This document shows positions 1 through 8,934 of a stretch of DNA of 64,000 nt, one piece after another. The stretch lies in NCBI GenBank assembly GCA_964590135.1, contig CAZPVX010000003.1:1-64000 (forward strand), in the 5' to 3' direction. The notes beneath the pieces are model-generated. The model was not told where the DNA came from and ran no database searches. It saw only the letters and a program-made list of their open reading frames with translations. The position numbers and the translations under genes are program-made. The DNA comes from JBDHWI01 sp964590135 (GTDB lineage: Bacteria > Chloroflexota > Anaerolineae > J036 > Brachytrichaceae). Within the stretch, counting starts at the first letter, position 1. Each line of letters opens with the position of its first letter.

Positions 1-780
1 GGCATGTCGTTCACCGGCTCCTATGGCGTTGGCACCAAGATCTATGAGAAGACCACGAAGAATCTCACCCGCACCCAGTTGGAGATGGGTGGCAAGAACC
101 CAACCATCGTGTTGAACGACGCCAACCTGCCGCTGGCGGTGGATATCGCGGTGCGCGGCGGCTTTGGCCTCACCGGCCAGGCCTGCACCGCCACCAGCCG
201 CGTGATTGTGGAAGAGGGCATCGCCAGGCAGTTCACGCAGGCGCTGGTCGATGCTGCGCGCAACCTGAAGGTGGGCAACGGGCTTGACAGCGGCGTGCAG
301 ATGGGGCCGGCGGTCAACAGCGATCAACTCAAGACCGATTTGGATTACATTGGCGTTGGAAAGAGCGAAGGCGCGAAGCTGGTTGCCGGCGGCGCGTTGA
401 TCTCCAGCGGCAGCGGCCACTTCGTGCAGCCGACGGTGTTCGAGGATGTGGAGCCGGCGATGCGCATCGCGCAAGAGGAAATCTTCGGGCCGGTGATTGG
501 CGTGATCCGCGCGAAGCACCTCGATGATGCGCTGGAGAAGGCCAATGGCATCGGCTTCGGCCTGTCAGCGTCCATCGTAACGAACGACTTGAGCAAGGCG
601 ATGAGTTTTGCGCGGCGCATTGAGGCCGGCGTGGTGAAGGTGAACGAGCCAACCACCGGCCTTGCCCTGCAGGCGCCGTTCGGCGGCTTCAAGGGCAGCA
701 GCGCCAACACGTTCAAAGAGCAAGGGCAGGCTGCGATCGAGTTTTACACCCGCACCAAGACGGTGTATGTGAAATATTAG
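1..780 (+). CDS. Aldehyde dehydrogenase, C-terminal part (5' end outside window)
   Basis: This is the C-terminal half (about 259 residues) of an NAD(P)+-dependent aldehyde dehydrogenase; the frame is open to base 1, so the gene starts upstream. LEMGGKNP (general-base Glu region) and GQACTATSR (catalytic Cys) are visible, followed by QEEIFGPV and the C-terminal APFGGFKGS. The ending resembles alpha-ketoglutaric semialdehyde (2,5-dioxopentanoate) dehydrogenases, which end sugar-acid oxidation pathways. That would suit the carbohydrate operon on the opposite strand, but the substrate is an inference. A long inverted repeat follows the stop codon. Confidence 0.9.
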   Translation, partial: GMSFTGSYGVGTKIYEKTTKNLTRTQLEMGGKNPTIVLNDANLPLAVDIAVRGGFGLTGQACTATSRVIVEEGIARQFTQALVDAARNLKVGNGLDSGVQMGPAVNSDQLKTDLDYIGVGKSEGAKLVAGGALISSGSGHFVQPTVFEDVEPAMRIAQEEIFGPVIGVIRAKHLDDALEKANGIGFGLSASIVTNDLSKAMSFARRIEAGVVKVNEPTTGLALQAPFGGFKGSSANTFKEQGQAAIEFYTRTKTVYVKY

Positions 781-786
781 CCTCGT

Positions 787-826
787 TCGTCGGTGTCGAT
801 GCCGGCGCACGCATCGACACCGACGA
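787..826 (+). terminator. Perfect 15-bp inverted repeat after the aldehyde dehydrogenase
   Basis: Arms 787-801 and 812-826 are exact reverse complements around a 10-nt loop, and the pairing extends outward with wobbles. No U tract follows, so it is either a weak terminator or an mRNA 3'-end stabilising hairpin. Confidence 0.5.
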
Positions 827-875
827 GCGGAGACGCCAACTTTTGATACACTCACCCCCGAAAGAGTGAGGAGCC

Positions 876-1214
876 ATGACCCAGACTGAATTTGCAGATT
901 GGTTGGAGAACGTGTTGGGCAATACGCCCATCGAGGAGTTGGTCGACCCTGAAATTCTGCAGCATATGGATCGCGTCCAGCTTCAGGGGGAGGATGCGGC
1001 ATGGAGTTTTGCAAAGGAGGATGCGCGCGAGCCATTCACCGTCGCGATTCGGTCGATGTGCAAAACGCTGTTTGCCGTCGGCTACGACGCCGGCCGCGAG
1101 CAGGCACAGGTGGATGCGTGGTTCAGCGGTGGCAGCGGCTTGAGTGACGATGACGCAGACGACAAGCCGGCGGACGATGACACAGCCTCACCACGCGGCC
1201 TGTTGCCGTCGTGA
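876..1214 (+). CDS. Small acidic hypothetical protein (112 aa)
   Basis: No family recognised. The ATG is preceded by a good Shine-Dalgarno sequence (GAGGAG, about 4 nt away), which supports it as a real gene. The N-terminal 85 residues look helical and soluble (starting MTQTEFADWL) with one Cys. The tail is very acidic (DDDADDKPADDD) and probably disordered. No signal peptide or membrane segment is visible. It lies between the aldehyde dehydrogenase terminator and the convergent GH140-like gene, so it is probably a single-gene unit. Confidence 0.6.
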   Translation: MTQTEFADWLENVLGNTPIEELVDPEILQHMDRVQLQGEDAAWSFAKEDAREPFTVAIRSMCKTLFAVGYDAGREQAQVDAWFSGGSGLSDDDADDKPADDDTASPRGLLPS

Positions 1215-1266
1215 GCGCGAAAGGAAGTTCGGACATCCGCTCCATCGCTCCACCGATCTATCGCTG

Positions 1267-2601
1267 CTACCTCTCCAGCAGCAGCACCCAGTCTGGCCCG
1301 TGGTCGGGGGTTGTAAAAGAGCGCGTGCCTTTGGTGGCGAAGACGCCTAGCACAGTCGTTGTGCCAGTGCGCGGGTTATACCAGCTGGCGCGCGCTTGAC
1401 CGCCGGTGATGGCGTCCATGTTTACATCCAACGTCTGGGTGTTTGGCGCGTAGATCATCGCATAGCTGCGCTCACTATCGCGCGTGGCTGCGATGTGATT
1501 GCCGCGCGCGCCGGCGTCGCATGCCAGCACTGACTGGTCCGGCACGCGGGTAAAGAATGACCGCGACTCTATCAGCCGGCGCAGATGCGCCACTTGCTGC
1601 GCGCCTGGGCGATCCACCGCTTCCGTCCAAAAGCGATCCGCGTGATTGACAACATCGAAGCGTGGCGACCAGAACTGCCAGACGCTGTGATGGCCATAGG
1701 TGACGCCGCATGCGCCGGCGAACACCGAGCGATACAACTGCTTGCGCACGTCGTGATCGCGGAAGTAGCCATTGGCTGGGTCGTAATGGGGCCATGGATT
1801 CACGGGATGGTCTTCGTAATTTGGCTCGCCGTCCAGCGTGGGCTTTGCCGGCGTCATTGCGTAATCCTCAGCCACCCAATTCCACACTGGCACGTCATGC
1901 CCGCCGCCGTGACCCGATTGCATCATATTCATGTCCAGCCATGGCTCATCATGAAGATGCTTTGCGGTGCGGCTGTCTTCGCCGCCGCATGGATGATAGG
2001 TCGTGAGCAGGTGCTTGCTGGCGCCCTCATCCAGTCCCTGTGACATGGCGCGCCATAGTGCGGTGTAATCATCCTGCTCTTTCCAGATCGCCGGCCGGTC
2101 GCCGCCCAGAATCCACACGATGTTGCTGTGCTCGGCGAGGCGCCGGCCCAGCAGATAGCCGTAGGCATAGGCGTTGTCCTCGTTGAACACGACTGGGCCG
2201 TCCCCCCAGGCGTCTTTCACCACCTTATCGCCCCAGGTTGGCAGCAGGCCGATGAACAGTCCCTTGGCTGCGGCGCGCTCGATGATCCAATCAACATGAT
2301 CAAAGTAGAGATCGTTCAACTGGGTTGGATCGAGATCGTTGAGCGGCAGGTGGCCGTAGGCATTCGGGCGAGTCAGCCCACCGAACTCGGCCAGCGCCAC
2401 GGCCTGGATGAGCGTGAAGCCCTGCGCTCGGCGTTTCTCCAGATACCAATCTGCCTCTTCACGCGACAGGCGGTGGAAGAGTTCCCAGGCCGTGTCGCCC
2501 AGCCAGAAGAAGGGTGTGCCGTCGGCATGCTGCAAAAAGCACCGATTGTCCGAGACGCGCAGCGCGCCGTGCTTGAGGTCGATTGAAGGTCCGTTCCACA
2601 T
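1267..2601 (-). CDS. Apiosidase-like glycoside hydrolase (DUF4038, GH140-like)
   Basis: A 444-residue cytoplasmic TIM-barrel hydrolase of the DUF4038 type, with a small C-terminal beta domain like the putative collagen-binding domain that follows DUF4038. Landmarks are FFWLGDTAWELFHRL near the N-terminus, WILGGDRP (candidate acid/base Asp) and LDGEPNYEDHP (candidate nucleophile Glu), the arrangement known from GH140 apiosidase. The start is the ATG at 2601; the frame is open further upstream, but that stretch overlaps the end of the kinase gene and is not family-like. It is the last gene of the minus-strand operon with the DUF1537 kinase, GH38 mannosidase and MocA oxidoreductase. The true substrate is unknown; plant cell-wall side-chain sugars are a guess from the family. 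Confidence 0.82.
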   Translation of the reverse strand: MWNGPSIDLKHGALRVSDNRCFLQHADGTPFFWLGDTAWELFHRLSREEADWYLEKRRAQGFTLIQAVALAEFGGLTRPNAYGHLPLNDLDPTQLNDLYFDHVDWIIERAAAKGLFIGLLPTWGDKVVKDAWGDGPVVFNEDNAYAYGYLLGRRLAEHSNIVWILGGDRPAIWKEQDDYTALWRAMSQGLDEGASKHLLTTYHPCGGEDSRTAKHLHDEPWLDMNMMQSGHGGGHDVPVWNWVAEDYAMTPAKPTLDGEPNYEDHPVNPWPHYDPANGYFRDHDVRKQLYRSVFAGACGVTYGHHSVWQFWSPRFDVVNHADRFWTEAVDRPGAQQVAHLRRLIESRSFFTRVPDQSVLACDAGARGNHIAATRDSERSYAMIYAPNTQTLDVNMDAITGGQARASWYNPRTGTTTVLGVFATKGTRSFTTPDHGPDWVLLLER

Positions 2602-2654
2602 GATGAAGATTTGAGAGTCGAGAATCAAGATGAGATGCGACTTCGACCCTGACT

Positions 2655-4154
2655 CTATCCAGCTAATTTTTGCACCACATCGGCCAGCGCTGCCGGCCCG
2701 CCCACGTTGCCGGGGAAGACGATGTAGATGGAGCCCGGGTAGTGTGATTCTGGCCCCAGCAACCACACCGGCACGCCGGCGTGAATTTGCCCCAACACCG
2801 CCGCGCGGCGCACCCCCAGCGCCTTTGTTGCCACATCGCTGCTGGTGATGCCGCCCTTCGCCAGCACGTAGCGTGGCTGCACCGTGATGCCGCTGACGAT
2901 GGCAGTCAGACCGGCCGACACGCGCTCGCCGATGGCGAGGCTGGCGTGCGCGTCATTGCTAGTGATGAGCGTGCGGCTGGTGTAGATGACTGCGTCGCGG
3001 CCGCCGGCGATGAGCGCGCTCGCCTGTTGTGCTGTTCGCGCAACCTCGCCGGCCTGCAACGCATCATTCAGCAGCGCTTCCACGTTCACTTCAATGGCAT
3101 GCGCGCCGGCGTCGAGCAATGCCTGCAGCTGCTCGGTGGTCTTTGGCACATATGAGCCGACGGCGATGAGACCGCCGTTGGACGAACTGCTGTTCGTCAC
3201 ATTGCGGAGATCGAGATTCGTCAACAGCGCCTTCGGTGCGATGCCGGCGCGCGCCCGCGCAAATGATGCCGCTGAGCGGTATGTAAATTGCGCGCCGCGC
3301 TCTTCGGCAATGAGCGATGCCAGCGCCACCACTTCCAGATCGCGCTCGCTGGCAGCATTCACGATACAAGCCTGACCGGCGCGCAATGACATCAGCCTGG
3401 CAGCCACAACTTGCGGTCCGCCGGCGCGAATGTCATCCAGGCAAATGCTTGACACCTCGCCGGCCTTGATTGCGCCGCGCGTTTTTTCTTCCACCCACGC
3501 CCGCAGGTTGGATGCACGATAGCCAAAGGCCGCGTCTTTTGCGAATTCGGTTTCGCCCGCCGGCGTCAATGTCTCGCCCTGCGCCACGTAATGCACATCG
3601 TCGATGGTGTAGCGGCCGCCGGCCAGAAACGCCGGCGCGATGAGATAGGGCGGCACAATGCCATGCACCTGCCGCGCAAGCGCATCCACTTCATCCGGGA
3701 AGTGGCCGCGCAGGGTCGAATCGCTGCGACTGATGAGCGCGATGTTGCATGAGGCGCCGCCTTGTTGCGCATCTTGGTTGATGCGCGATTGCGCAGCTGT
3801 CGCGTTGCGGCCGATCTCGGCGCTCAGCGCCTGCGCTTTTTCAACTGGCATCGCGCGGCTGTTGGTCAGGATGTAGAACGCCGGCAGGTCGCTCTCCAAC
3901 TCTGCTTGCAACGATTCGATATGCCACTCCGTCAGCACAGGGATGCCATGCACCGACTGCGTGCCGGTCGGGTCGTCATCCAGCACGATGACTTTTTGGT
4001 GAGATGTGGCAAGCCGGCGTTGAATCTCTGGCAACACATCGTGCGGCCACTCTGCCGGCAATGCGGCAAGCACGGCTGCGAGTTTAGGCATGTGGGAGAC
4101 AGGCAAAAAGTGATGCGTGATGCGCGAAACGTCAGCCGACATTTCCCGCATCAC
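2655..4154 (-). CDS. Four-carbon acid sugar kinase family (DUF1537)
   Basis: About 499 residues, the usual length for the two-domain DUF1537 kinases (OtnK, DtnK and relatives), which phosphorylate four-carbon sugar acids such as erythronate or threonate with ATP. The N-terminal domain has VLDDDPTGTQ and SRSDSTLRGHFP (substrate and phosphate contacts); the C-terminal nucleotide-binding domain has AKGGITSSDVA and FPGNVGG. AGGAG lies 9 nt before the GTG at 4154 and suits it or the ATG at 4151; an internal Met at 4091 has no Shine-Dalgarno sequence. It sits 26 nt after the GH38 mannosidase and 53 nt before the GH140-like gene. The kinase implies that the operon ends in a sugar-acid route. The exact substrate cannot be read from sequence. 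Confidence 0.88.
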   Translation of the reverse strand: MMREMSADVSRITHHFLPVSHMPKLAAVLAALPAEWPHDVLPEIQRRLATSHQKVIVLDDDPTGTQSVHGIPVLTEWHIESLQAELESDLPAFYILTNSRAMPVEKAQALSAEIGRNATAAQSRINQDAQQGGASCNIALISRSDSTLRGHFPDEVDALARQVHGIVPPYLIAPAFLAGGRYTIDDVHYVAQGETLTPAGETEFAKDAAFGYRASNLRAWVEEKTRGAIKAGEVSSICLDDIRAGGPQVVAARLMSLRAGQACIVNAASERDLEVVALASLIAEERGAQFTYRSAASFARARAGIAPKALLTNLDLRNVTNSSSSNGGLIAVGSYVPKTTEQLQALLDAGAHAIEVNVEALLNDALQAGEVARTAQQASALIAGGRDAVIYTSRTLITSNDAHASLAIGERVSAGLTAIVSGITVQPRYVLAKGGITSSDVATKALGVRRAAVLGQIHAGVPVWLLGPESHYPGSIYIVFPGNVGGPAALADVVQKLAG

Positions 4155-4180
4155 ACATCTTCACTCCTGAATTTCCACCC

Positions 4181-7100
4181 TTACAACTCCACCTTTACCG
4201 TCACAATCTTGAACGGTGTCACGTCAAAGGTTGCGCCGTTCTTCCAGGTCAGGGATGCTTCATTCTCCTCAAGCCCATTGCACAGCCAGGCGCGTTTGAT
4301 CGGTAGATCGCTCATCAAGGTGGCCTGTCCGCGCCCGCCATGCGCCTCATACATGCGCACGATGATCGCGTCGCTGTCTTCGGCTTTCTTCACGGTCTCG
4401 ATCATCATGTTGGGTTCATCCACCTCGAACAAGGAGATGTCGCGCGGCGAGAGTCCCGTTTCGCTGACGAGCAGCGGCATGTTGTAGGCGTAGGCCATCT
4501 CGTTGACGCCGGCTTCCTGATGCGTGCCGGCGTGCGGCATCAGTGCATAGCGGAATTCATGCCTGCCCATGTCTGCCTCGGGATCGGGAGACTTCGGCGA
4601 GCGCAGCAGCGACAGGCGCATCACGTTGCCATGTGTGGCATGGCCATATTTGCAGTCGTTCATCAGCGCCACGCCGAAGCCATTCTCAGAGAGATCGGCC
4701 CACTTGTGGGCGCACACTTCGAACATCGCAACCTCGTGCGAGGTGTTGAAGTGGGTCGGGCGCTGCAGATGGCCGAACTGAACGTCGTAAGTCGCTTCAT
4801 TGGCGCGCACATTCAGCGGGAACTCGACCTTCAGGAAGGTGCGGCTCTCGTGCCAGTCAACTGATGTAGCGAAATCGACCCAACTGGATGTGGCATCGAG
4901 ATACGCTATTTGTCGCAGCGTGCTGCGCGGCGAGAGTTCATAGACGAACTCGATTGCAGCGCGCAATGGACCGCGCTCTATCAGTTTTGCGCTGACTGCG
5001 CCGGCGGCATTCTGGCGCTTTTCCAGGTGGAACACATCCACATCCCACGCTTCCCAGTCCATTGGATGATCGTCGAACAGCACGAACTGGTTGGCGCGTT
5101 CGCCTTCGGCAATGGCCTCGCGATCGATGCCTTTGTGAAAGAGGCTGACCAGCGCGCCGTCGTCGGTGAAGACAGCGCGCACATAGTCGTTTTCGAGCGT
5201 GAAGCTGCCGTCGCTGCGGCGCGCCTTCACCGGCCCCAATTCGCCGCTGCGCGCATGGCACGATTCGTAATCCTCTACATGCACGCCCATGCTGTTGGCG
5301 CAGGCGATCCCGAGCGGCTTCTTGCTGGCCGTGTATTGCTTGGCGTCGGCTGCGCCTTCCGGCAATTCCACCACTTCGCAGCGCGGGAAGCCGGCGGTGT
5401 TGATCGTCATCAAGTTCTTCGCGCCTTTCTTTGCAGTGCCGAGCGCCGCTTCAAGCGCGCGCACCGATTCGTCGCGCAGCAGCGATGCCTGCGGGATCAA
5501 CGCGGCAAATTCCGCGTGTGAATCCTCGTATACCGCATGAATGGACGAGCCGGGGATGATGTCGTGAAATTGGTTGACGAGCACAGTCTTCCACATCGCG
5601 TCGAGTTGCTCCGCTGGATACGTGAACCCGCCCTGGCGCTTGCCCCTGGCGGCTTTTTTCTGCAGCGCGGTTGCCGCCACTGCGATCAACTCGATGTCGT
5701 GCAGCAGCAATTCGCTCTTGCGGTTGTTGCGCTTGGTGCGCGCCTGTGTGGTGTAGGTGCCGCGGTGCAACTCGAAATACAACTCGCCGACGACGGTGTT
5801 GAGGTCTTGTGCGTCTGCCACCAGCCGCGCAAAAAAATCGGCCGATGAGCGCATCGCAACCTTTGGCAAACCATCCACGTCGCGCATTCGCGCGATGCGC
5901 TCCAGCATCTCCATCGTCGGCCCGCCGCCGCCGTCGCCATAGCCGAACAGCGCGTAGCTCTCGTTGGAACGCTCAAGGTCTTTGTAGTTGCTGACGTTGT
6001 AGAGCATCTGATCGACCGTCATCATCGCGTTGTAGGTGTCTGATGGCGGGAAGTGCGTCAGCAGGCGCGTGCCATCCAACCCTTCCCAGTAGAAGGTGTG
6101 GTGCTGCGGCTTGTTGATCTGGTTCCAACTCAACTTCTGGGTGAGGAAATACTCTGCGCCGCCGAGCTTGGAGATTTGCGGCAGTTGCGCGCAATAGCCG
6201 AATACATCGGGGATCCAGATCTCACGACAGGTAATGCCATATTCCTGCTGGAAGAAGCGTTGGCCGTGGACGAGTTGACGGATGAGTGATTCTCCGCTCG
6301 GCACGTTCGTGTCCGGCTCCACCCACATGCCACCGACTGGCACGATGCGGCCTTCCTTGATGCGCTGCTTCATTCGCGCATACATCTCCGGCTGCATCTC
6401 CTTCACCCAGGCATGCTGCACTGCCTGCGAGAATGAGTAGATGTAGTCGGGATAGTCGTCCATCAAGGTCAGCGTGTTGCTGACGGTGCGAATGACCTTG
6501 CGCCGCGTCTCGGCCAGCGGCCACAACCAGGCGGTGTCGATATGGGCGTGGCCGATGGCGCTGAGGTTGTGCTGCGCATCGCCATTTTTCATCGCGAGGA
6601 ATTTCTTCGCGATCTTGCGCGCCTCTGCCCAGGTCTTGCGCTTGTCGAGGTCGATGCAGTTCACCATCTGGTTGGCAGCGAAGAGCGCTTGCCGGCCGCG
6701 CACGGAGTCCGCCGGCATCTCCTGCGCCATCTCCTGGATGATCGTGTAGTCCCACAGCAAATCCCACAGTTCGCGGTCGAACAGCGCAATTTCGGCCTGC
6801 CGCAGCCAGCCGATGAACTGTGTCTCCTGCACGCTGCCCATCTCGTTGAACCCGAAGAGATGGTTGACCGCCAGCTCGATCACGATCGAGAGCGGCTTGT
6901 CGGTCTGCGGCAACCGCCACTCGCCGCGAATGGGCCGGCGGCTATAGTCCATGCCGGTAAGCGCCTGCACTGGCTGCCCATCGAGCCAAATCTGCGCCTC
7001 GGAGAAGCTGTCCCACAACAGATGCACTTCCTTGCCGCGCCATGCTGCCGGCACATCGATGTCGACCTTGAACCAGTGAGTGCTCCAGGGCGGCCCAAAT

Positions 7101-7276
7101 TTTTCGCCCACTGCCGCCGGCCGGAACTCGCCCTGCATCGCTTCGGCAAATGAGATGCGGCCAGTCGGGCCATGAACCGTAAGCGAGACAGGCGCGCGCG
7201 CGGTGTAGAGTCGTTGACGAATTTGTGAGCTGAATTGCTTCAACCTCTTTCTGGTGATGTCGTAGTGTTTCAACAT
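4181..7276 (-). CDS. Alpha-mannosidase, glycoside hydrolase family 38
   Basis: A 1031-residue GH38 enzyme, full length for the bacterial cytosolic type. It hydrolyses terminal alpha-mannosides by a zinc-dependent retaining mechanism. GHAHIDTAWLWPLAETRRK carries the His and Asp zinc ligands, and IWIPDVFGYCAQLPQI carries the catalytic nucleophile Asp. The middle (helical, about 520-620) and C-terminal beta domains follow. There is no signal peptide, so it acts in the cytosol on imported oligosaccharides. It lies between the MocA-type oxidoreductase (78 nt upstream) and the DUF1537 kinase (26 nt downstream), probably in one transcript. No strong ribosome binding site precedes the ATG at 7276. 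Confidence 0.93.
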   Translation of the reverse strand: MLKHYDITRKRLKQFSSQIRQRLYTARAPVSLTVHGPTGRISFAEAMQGEFRPAAVGEKFGPPWSTHWFKVDIDVPAAWRGKEVHLLWDSFSEAQIWLDGQPVQALTGMDYSRRPIRGEWRLPQTDKPLSIVIELAVNHLFGFNEMGSVQETQFIGWLRQAEIALFDRELWDLLWDYTIIQEMAQEMPADSVRGRQALFAANQMVNCIDLDKRKTWAEARKIAKKFLAMKNGDAQHNLSAIGHAHIDTAWLWPLAETRRKVIRTVSNTLTLMDDYPDYIYSFSQAVQHAWVKEMQPEMYARMKQRIKEGRIVPVGGMWVEPDTNVPSGESLIRQLVHGQRFFQQEYGITCREIWIPDVFGYCAQLPQISKLGGAEYFLTQKLSWNQINKPQHHTFYWEGLDGTRLLTHFPPSDTYNAMMTVDQMLYNVSNYKDLERSNESYALFGYGDGGGGPTMEMLERIARMRDVDGLPKVAMRSSADFFARLVADAQDLNTVVGELYFELHRGTYTTQARTKRNNRKSELLLHDIELIAVAATALQKKAARGKRQGGFTYPAEQLDAMWKTVLVNQFHDIIPGSSIHAVYEDSHAEFAALIPQASLLRDESVRALEAALGTAKKGAKNLMTINTAGFPRCEVVELPEGAADAKQYTASKKPLGIACANSMGVHVEDYESCHARSGELGPVKARRSDGSFTLENDYVRAVFTDDGALVSLFHKGIDREAIAEGERANQFVLFDDHPMDWEAWDVDVFHLEKRQNAAGAVSAKLIERGPLRAAIEFVYELSPRSTLRQIAYLDATSSWVDFATSVDWHESRTFLKVEFPLNVRANEATYDVQFGHLQRPTHFNTSHEVAMFEVCAHKWADLSENGFGVALMNDCKYGHATHGNVMRLSLLRSPKSPDPEADMGRHEFRYALMPHAGTHQEAGVNEMAYAYNMPLLVSETGLSPRDISLFEVDEPNMMIETVKKAEDSDAIIVRMYEAHGGRGQATLMSDLPIKRAWLCNGLEENEASLTWKNGATFDVTPFKIVTVKVEL

Positions 7277-7354
7277 GATTGACTAGGATTGTCCTGCCTT
7301 ATTCGTTTCGGGGCAAATGAAATTGCATCGCTGGAGGATTTGGCTCTTTGCGGA

Positions 7355-8440
7355 TCAGCATTGCACGACGCCGCCCGTCTTTGCGGAACGGTAGGCTGCC
7401 TCCAGCACCGCAACCGTCTTTGCGGCGAGCGCCGGCGGCATCGGGTTGTCCCCGCTGCGGCCCAGCACAAGGTCGATGAACACCTGCCATGGCGCGCTGG
7501 CTGGATAATCGCCGTCGCCGGCGCCCATCGTAATCACGGTGTCGTTGCCGTCGTTGCGGCGAATCTCGCAGCGCTCGCGCTCGATGTCGAACAGCAGCAT
7601 GCCCTCGCTGCCGAAGACGCGAATATCCATCTGGTATCCCTTGCTGCGGTCGTGCTGTGTGCCGGCTGGCTTGGGGATGGTGGCCGAGCCGCTGATGACC
7701 GCCGTCGCGCCATTCGTGCAGCGCAATGTGATTGCGTCGTAGTAATCCGCGCCCGTGGATGACTTGCCCATCCACGCAAGAACCTCGCGCGGCGTCACAT
7801 CGGCCAGCGCAAACATCACGCCGAGCGCATGCGCGAGCTGGCCCCAGCCATAGCCGCCGGCGTGCTGTGGGTCGGCCCAGGTGCTGGCCGGCGGGCGAAA
7901 CATCTGCTCGGCGGTCTCGGCCATCGGCTCGCCGGCGAACAGGTCGCTCAGTGCGGAGGCCATCTGGCAGACGATATGGCGCGGTTCGCCGATGGCGTCC
8001 TGGTGCGCCAGCCGGCTTGCCTCGCGCACATATGGCGTGAAATTCCAACCCTGCGGCGTCAGCACGTGCCGGTTGTGCCGCTGCGCCAGCGCGGCCAGCG
8101 CAGATGCGTCGCTTGCGCGCGTTGCCAGTGGCTTCTCCACCATCACATGCAGGCCGGCTTCGATGGCGGCGGCGGCATGCTCGAAATGCAGCACATGCGG
8201 CGATGCGACCACCACCGCATCCAGCGGTTGCCGGAGCAATTCACGATAGTCTTCGGTGGCATGCGTGAAGCCGAAGCGCGTTTGCACCTGCGCCAATTCG
8301 CGCCTGCCCAGCCGGCACACGCTGACCAGCGCCACATCGTCGCGCGCCGCGAACCACGGCATCTGATATTCTGCTGCCCACCAGCCGGCGCCGATGAAGC
8401 CAAGCCTCACTTTTTGCGGCATTTTCTCGAGGTCGCTCAT
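7355..8440 (-). CDS. Gfo/Idh/MocA family sugar oxidoreductase
   Basis: A 361-residue NAD(P)-dependent dehydrogenase. The N-terminal Rossmann fold has LGFIGAGWWAAEYQMP as dinucleotide loop, followed by VVVASPHVLH and the EKPLA motif with the conserved Lys. The second half is the alpha/beta substrate domain. The frame continues upstream for about 110 residues, but that extension (cysteine- and serine-rich) does not resemble the family, so the ATG at 8440 was chosen; the ATG at 8422 is possible. It is the first gene of the minus-strand carbohydrate operon and probably oxidises a sugar released by the two hydrolases. Substrate not determinable. Confidence 0.88.
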   Translation of the reverse strand: MSDLEKMPQKVRLGFIGAGWWAAEYQMPWFAARDDVALVSVCRLGRRELAQVQTRFGFTHATEDYRELLRQPLDAVVVASPHVLHFEHAAAAIEAGLHVMVEKPLATRASDASALAALAQRHNRHVLTPQGWNFTPYVREASRLAHQDAIGEPRHIVCQMASALSDLFAGEPMAETAEQMFRPPASTWADPQHAGGYGWGQLAHALGVMFALADVTPREVLAWMGKSSTGADYYDAITLRCTNGATAVISGSATIPKPAGTQHDRSKGYQMDIRVFGSEGMLLFDIERERCEIRRNDGNDTVITMGAGDGDYPASAPWQVFIDLVLGRSGDNPMPPALAAKTVAVLEAAYRSAKTGGVVQC

Positions 8441-8934
8441 GCGCGCATTGTAGCTACAGCAGCAGTCGAACAGGGGTCTTCGCTCTCGCTTTTTTTTATC
8501 GCCGGCAACCGGACGAGCAAGTATGCCCGATGAGGACGAGTTGCGCGCCAACCCACCATCACACCAACCAGTTCCAACGCAACAGCATGATGAGGCCGGC
8601 GATGATGGCAATCGCGCTGCTTCTCGCGTTGCCTGGCCGCGCTCAAGCGCAACATCGCCTTGTTCATCCAGTGCTGGAATCGCTGTCAACTGTTCAGACG
8701 CGACCATCCACGTTACAGCATTACAGCCCACCCCTGCGCGATTTCGCATGTGTTTGGCTTTAGTCATTCCCGGGAGCGCAAAGACATCCGAGTGCGCTTA
8801 CAATAGCCTGCTTTTGCCGTTGCCGATCGTGGTTGGGGAAGCGCGCGACTGCGCAAATGATGGTGCGCTGCACTTTGTGCCAGATACGCCGGCATGGCCG
8901 GCATGGGTTGGCTCAAGCAGGAAGATAGCTTTGC
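8441..8934. other. Non-coding gap between the MocA-type gene and bipA (494 bp)
   Basis: No convincing gene is visible here. It must hold the divergent promoters of the carbohydrate operon and bipA. An eight-T run sits at 8490-8497. Open frames on both strands exist, but they have atypical composition and no ribosome binding sites. On the minus strand a fragment around 8560-8640 would encode a short hydrophobic stretch (IAIIAGLIMLL) after a frameshift; this may be a decayed small membrane-protein gene, which I cannot confirm. Confidence 0.4.

Noticed and set aside
8530..8763. Plus-strand 77-aa frame with a signal-peptide-like stretch (MAIALLLALPGRAQAQ)
   Set aside because: No ribosome binding site, odd composition after the hydrophobic part, and it overlaps the likely bipA promoter region; not enough to call a gene.
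8441..8767. N-terminal extension of the MocA-type oxidoreductase
   Set aside because: The extra 109 residues are Cys/Ser-rich and unlike the family, and the Rossmann fold begins right after the ATG at 8440.
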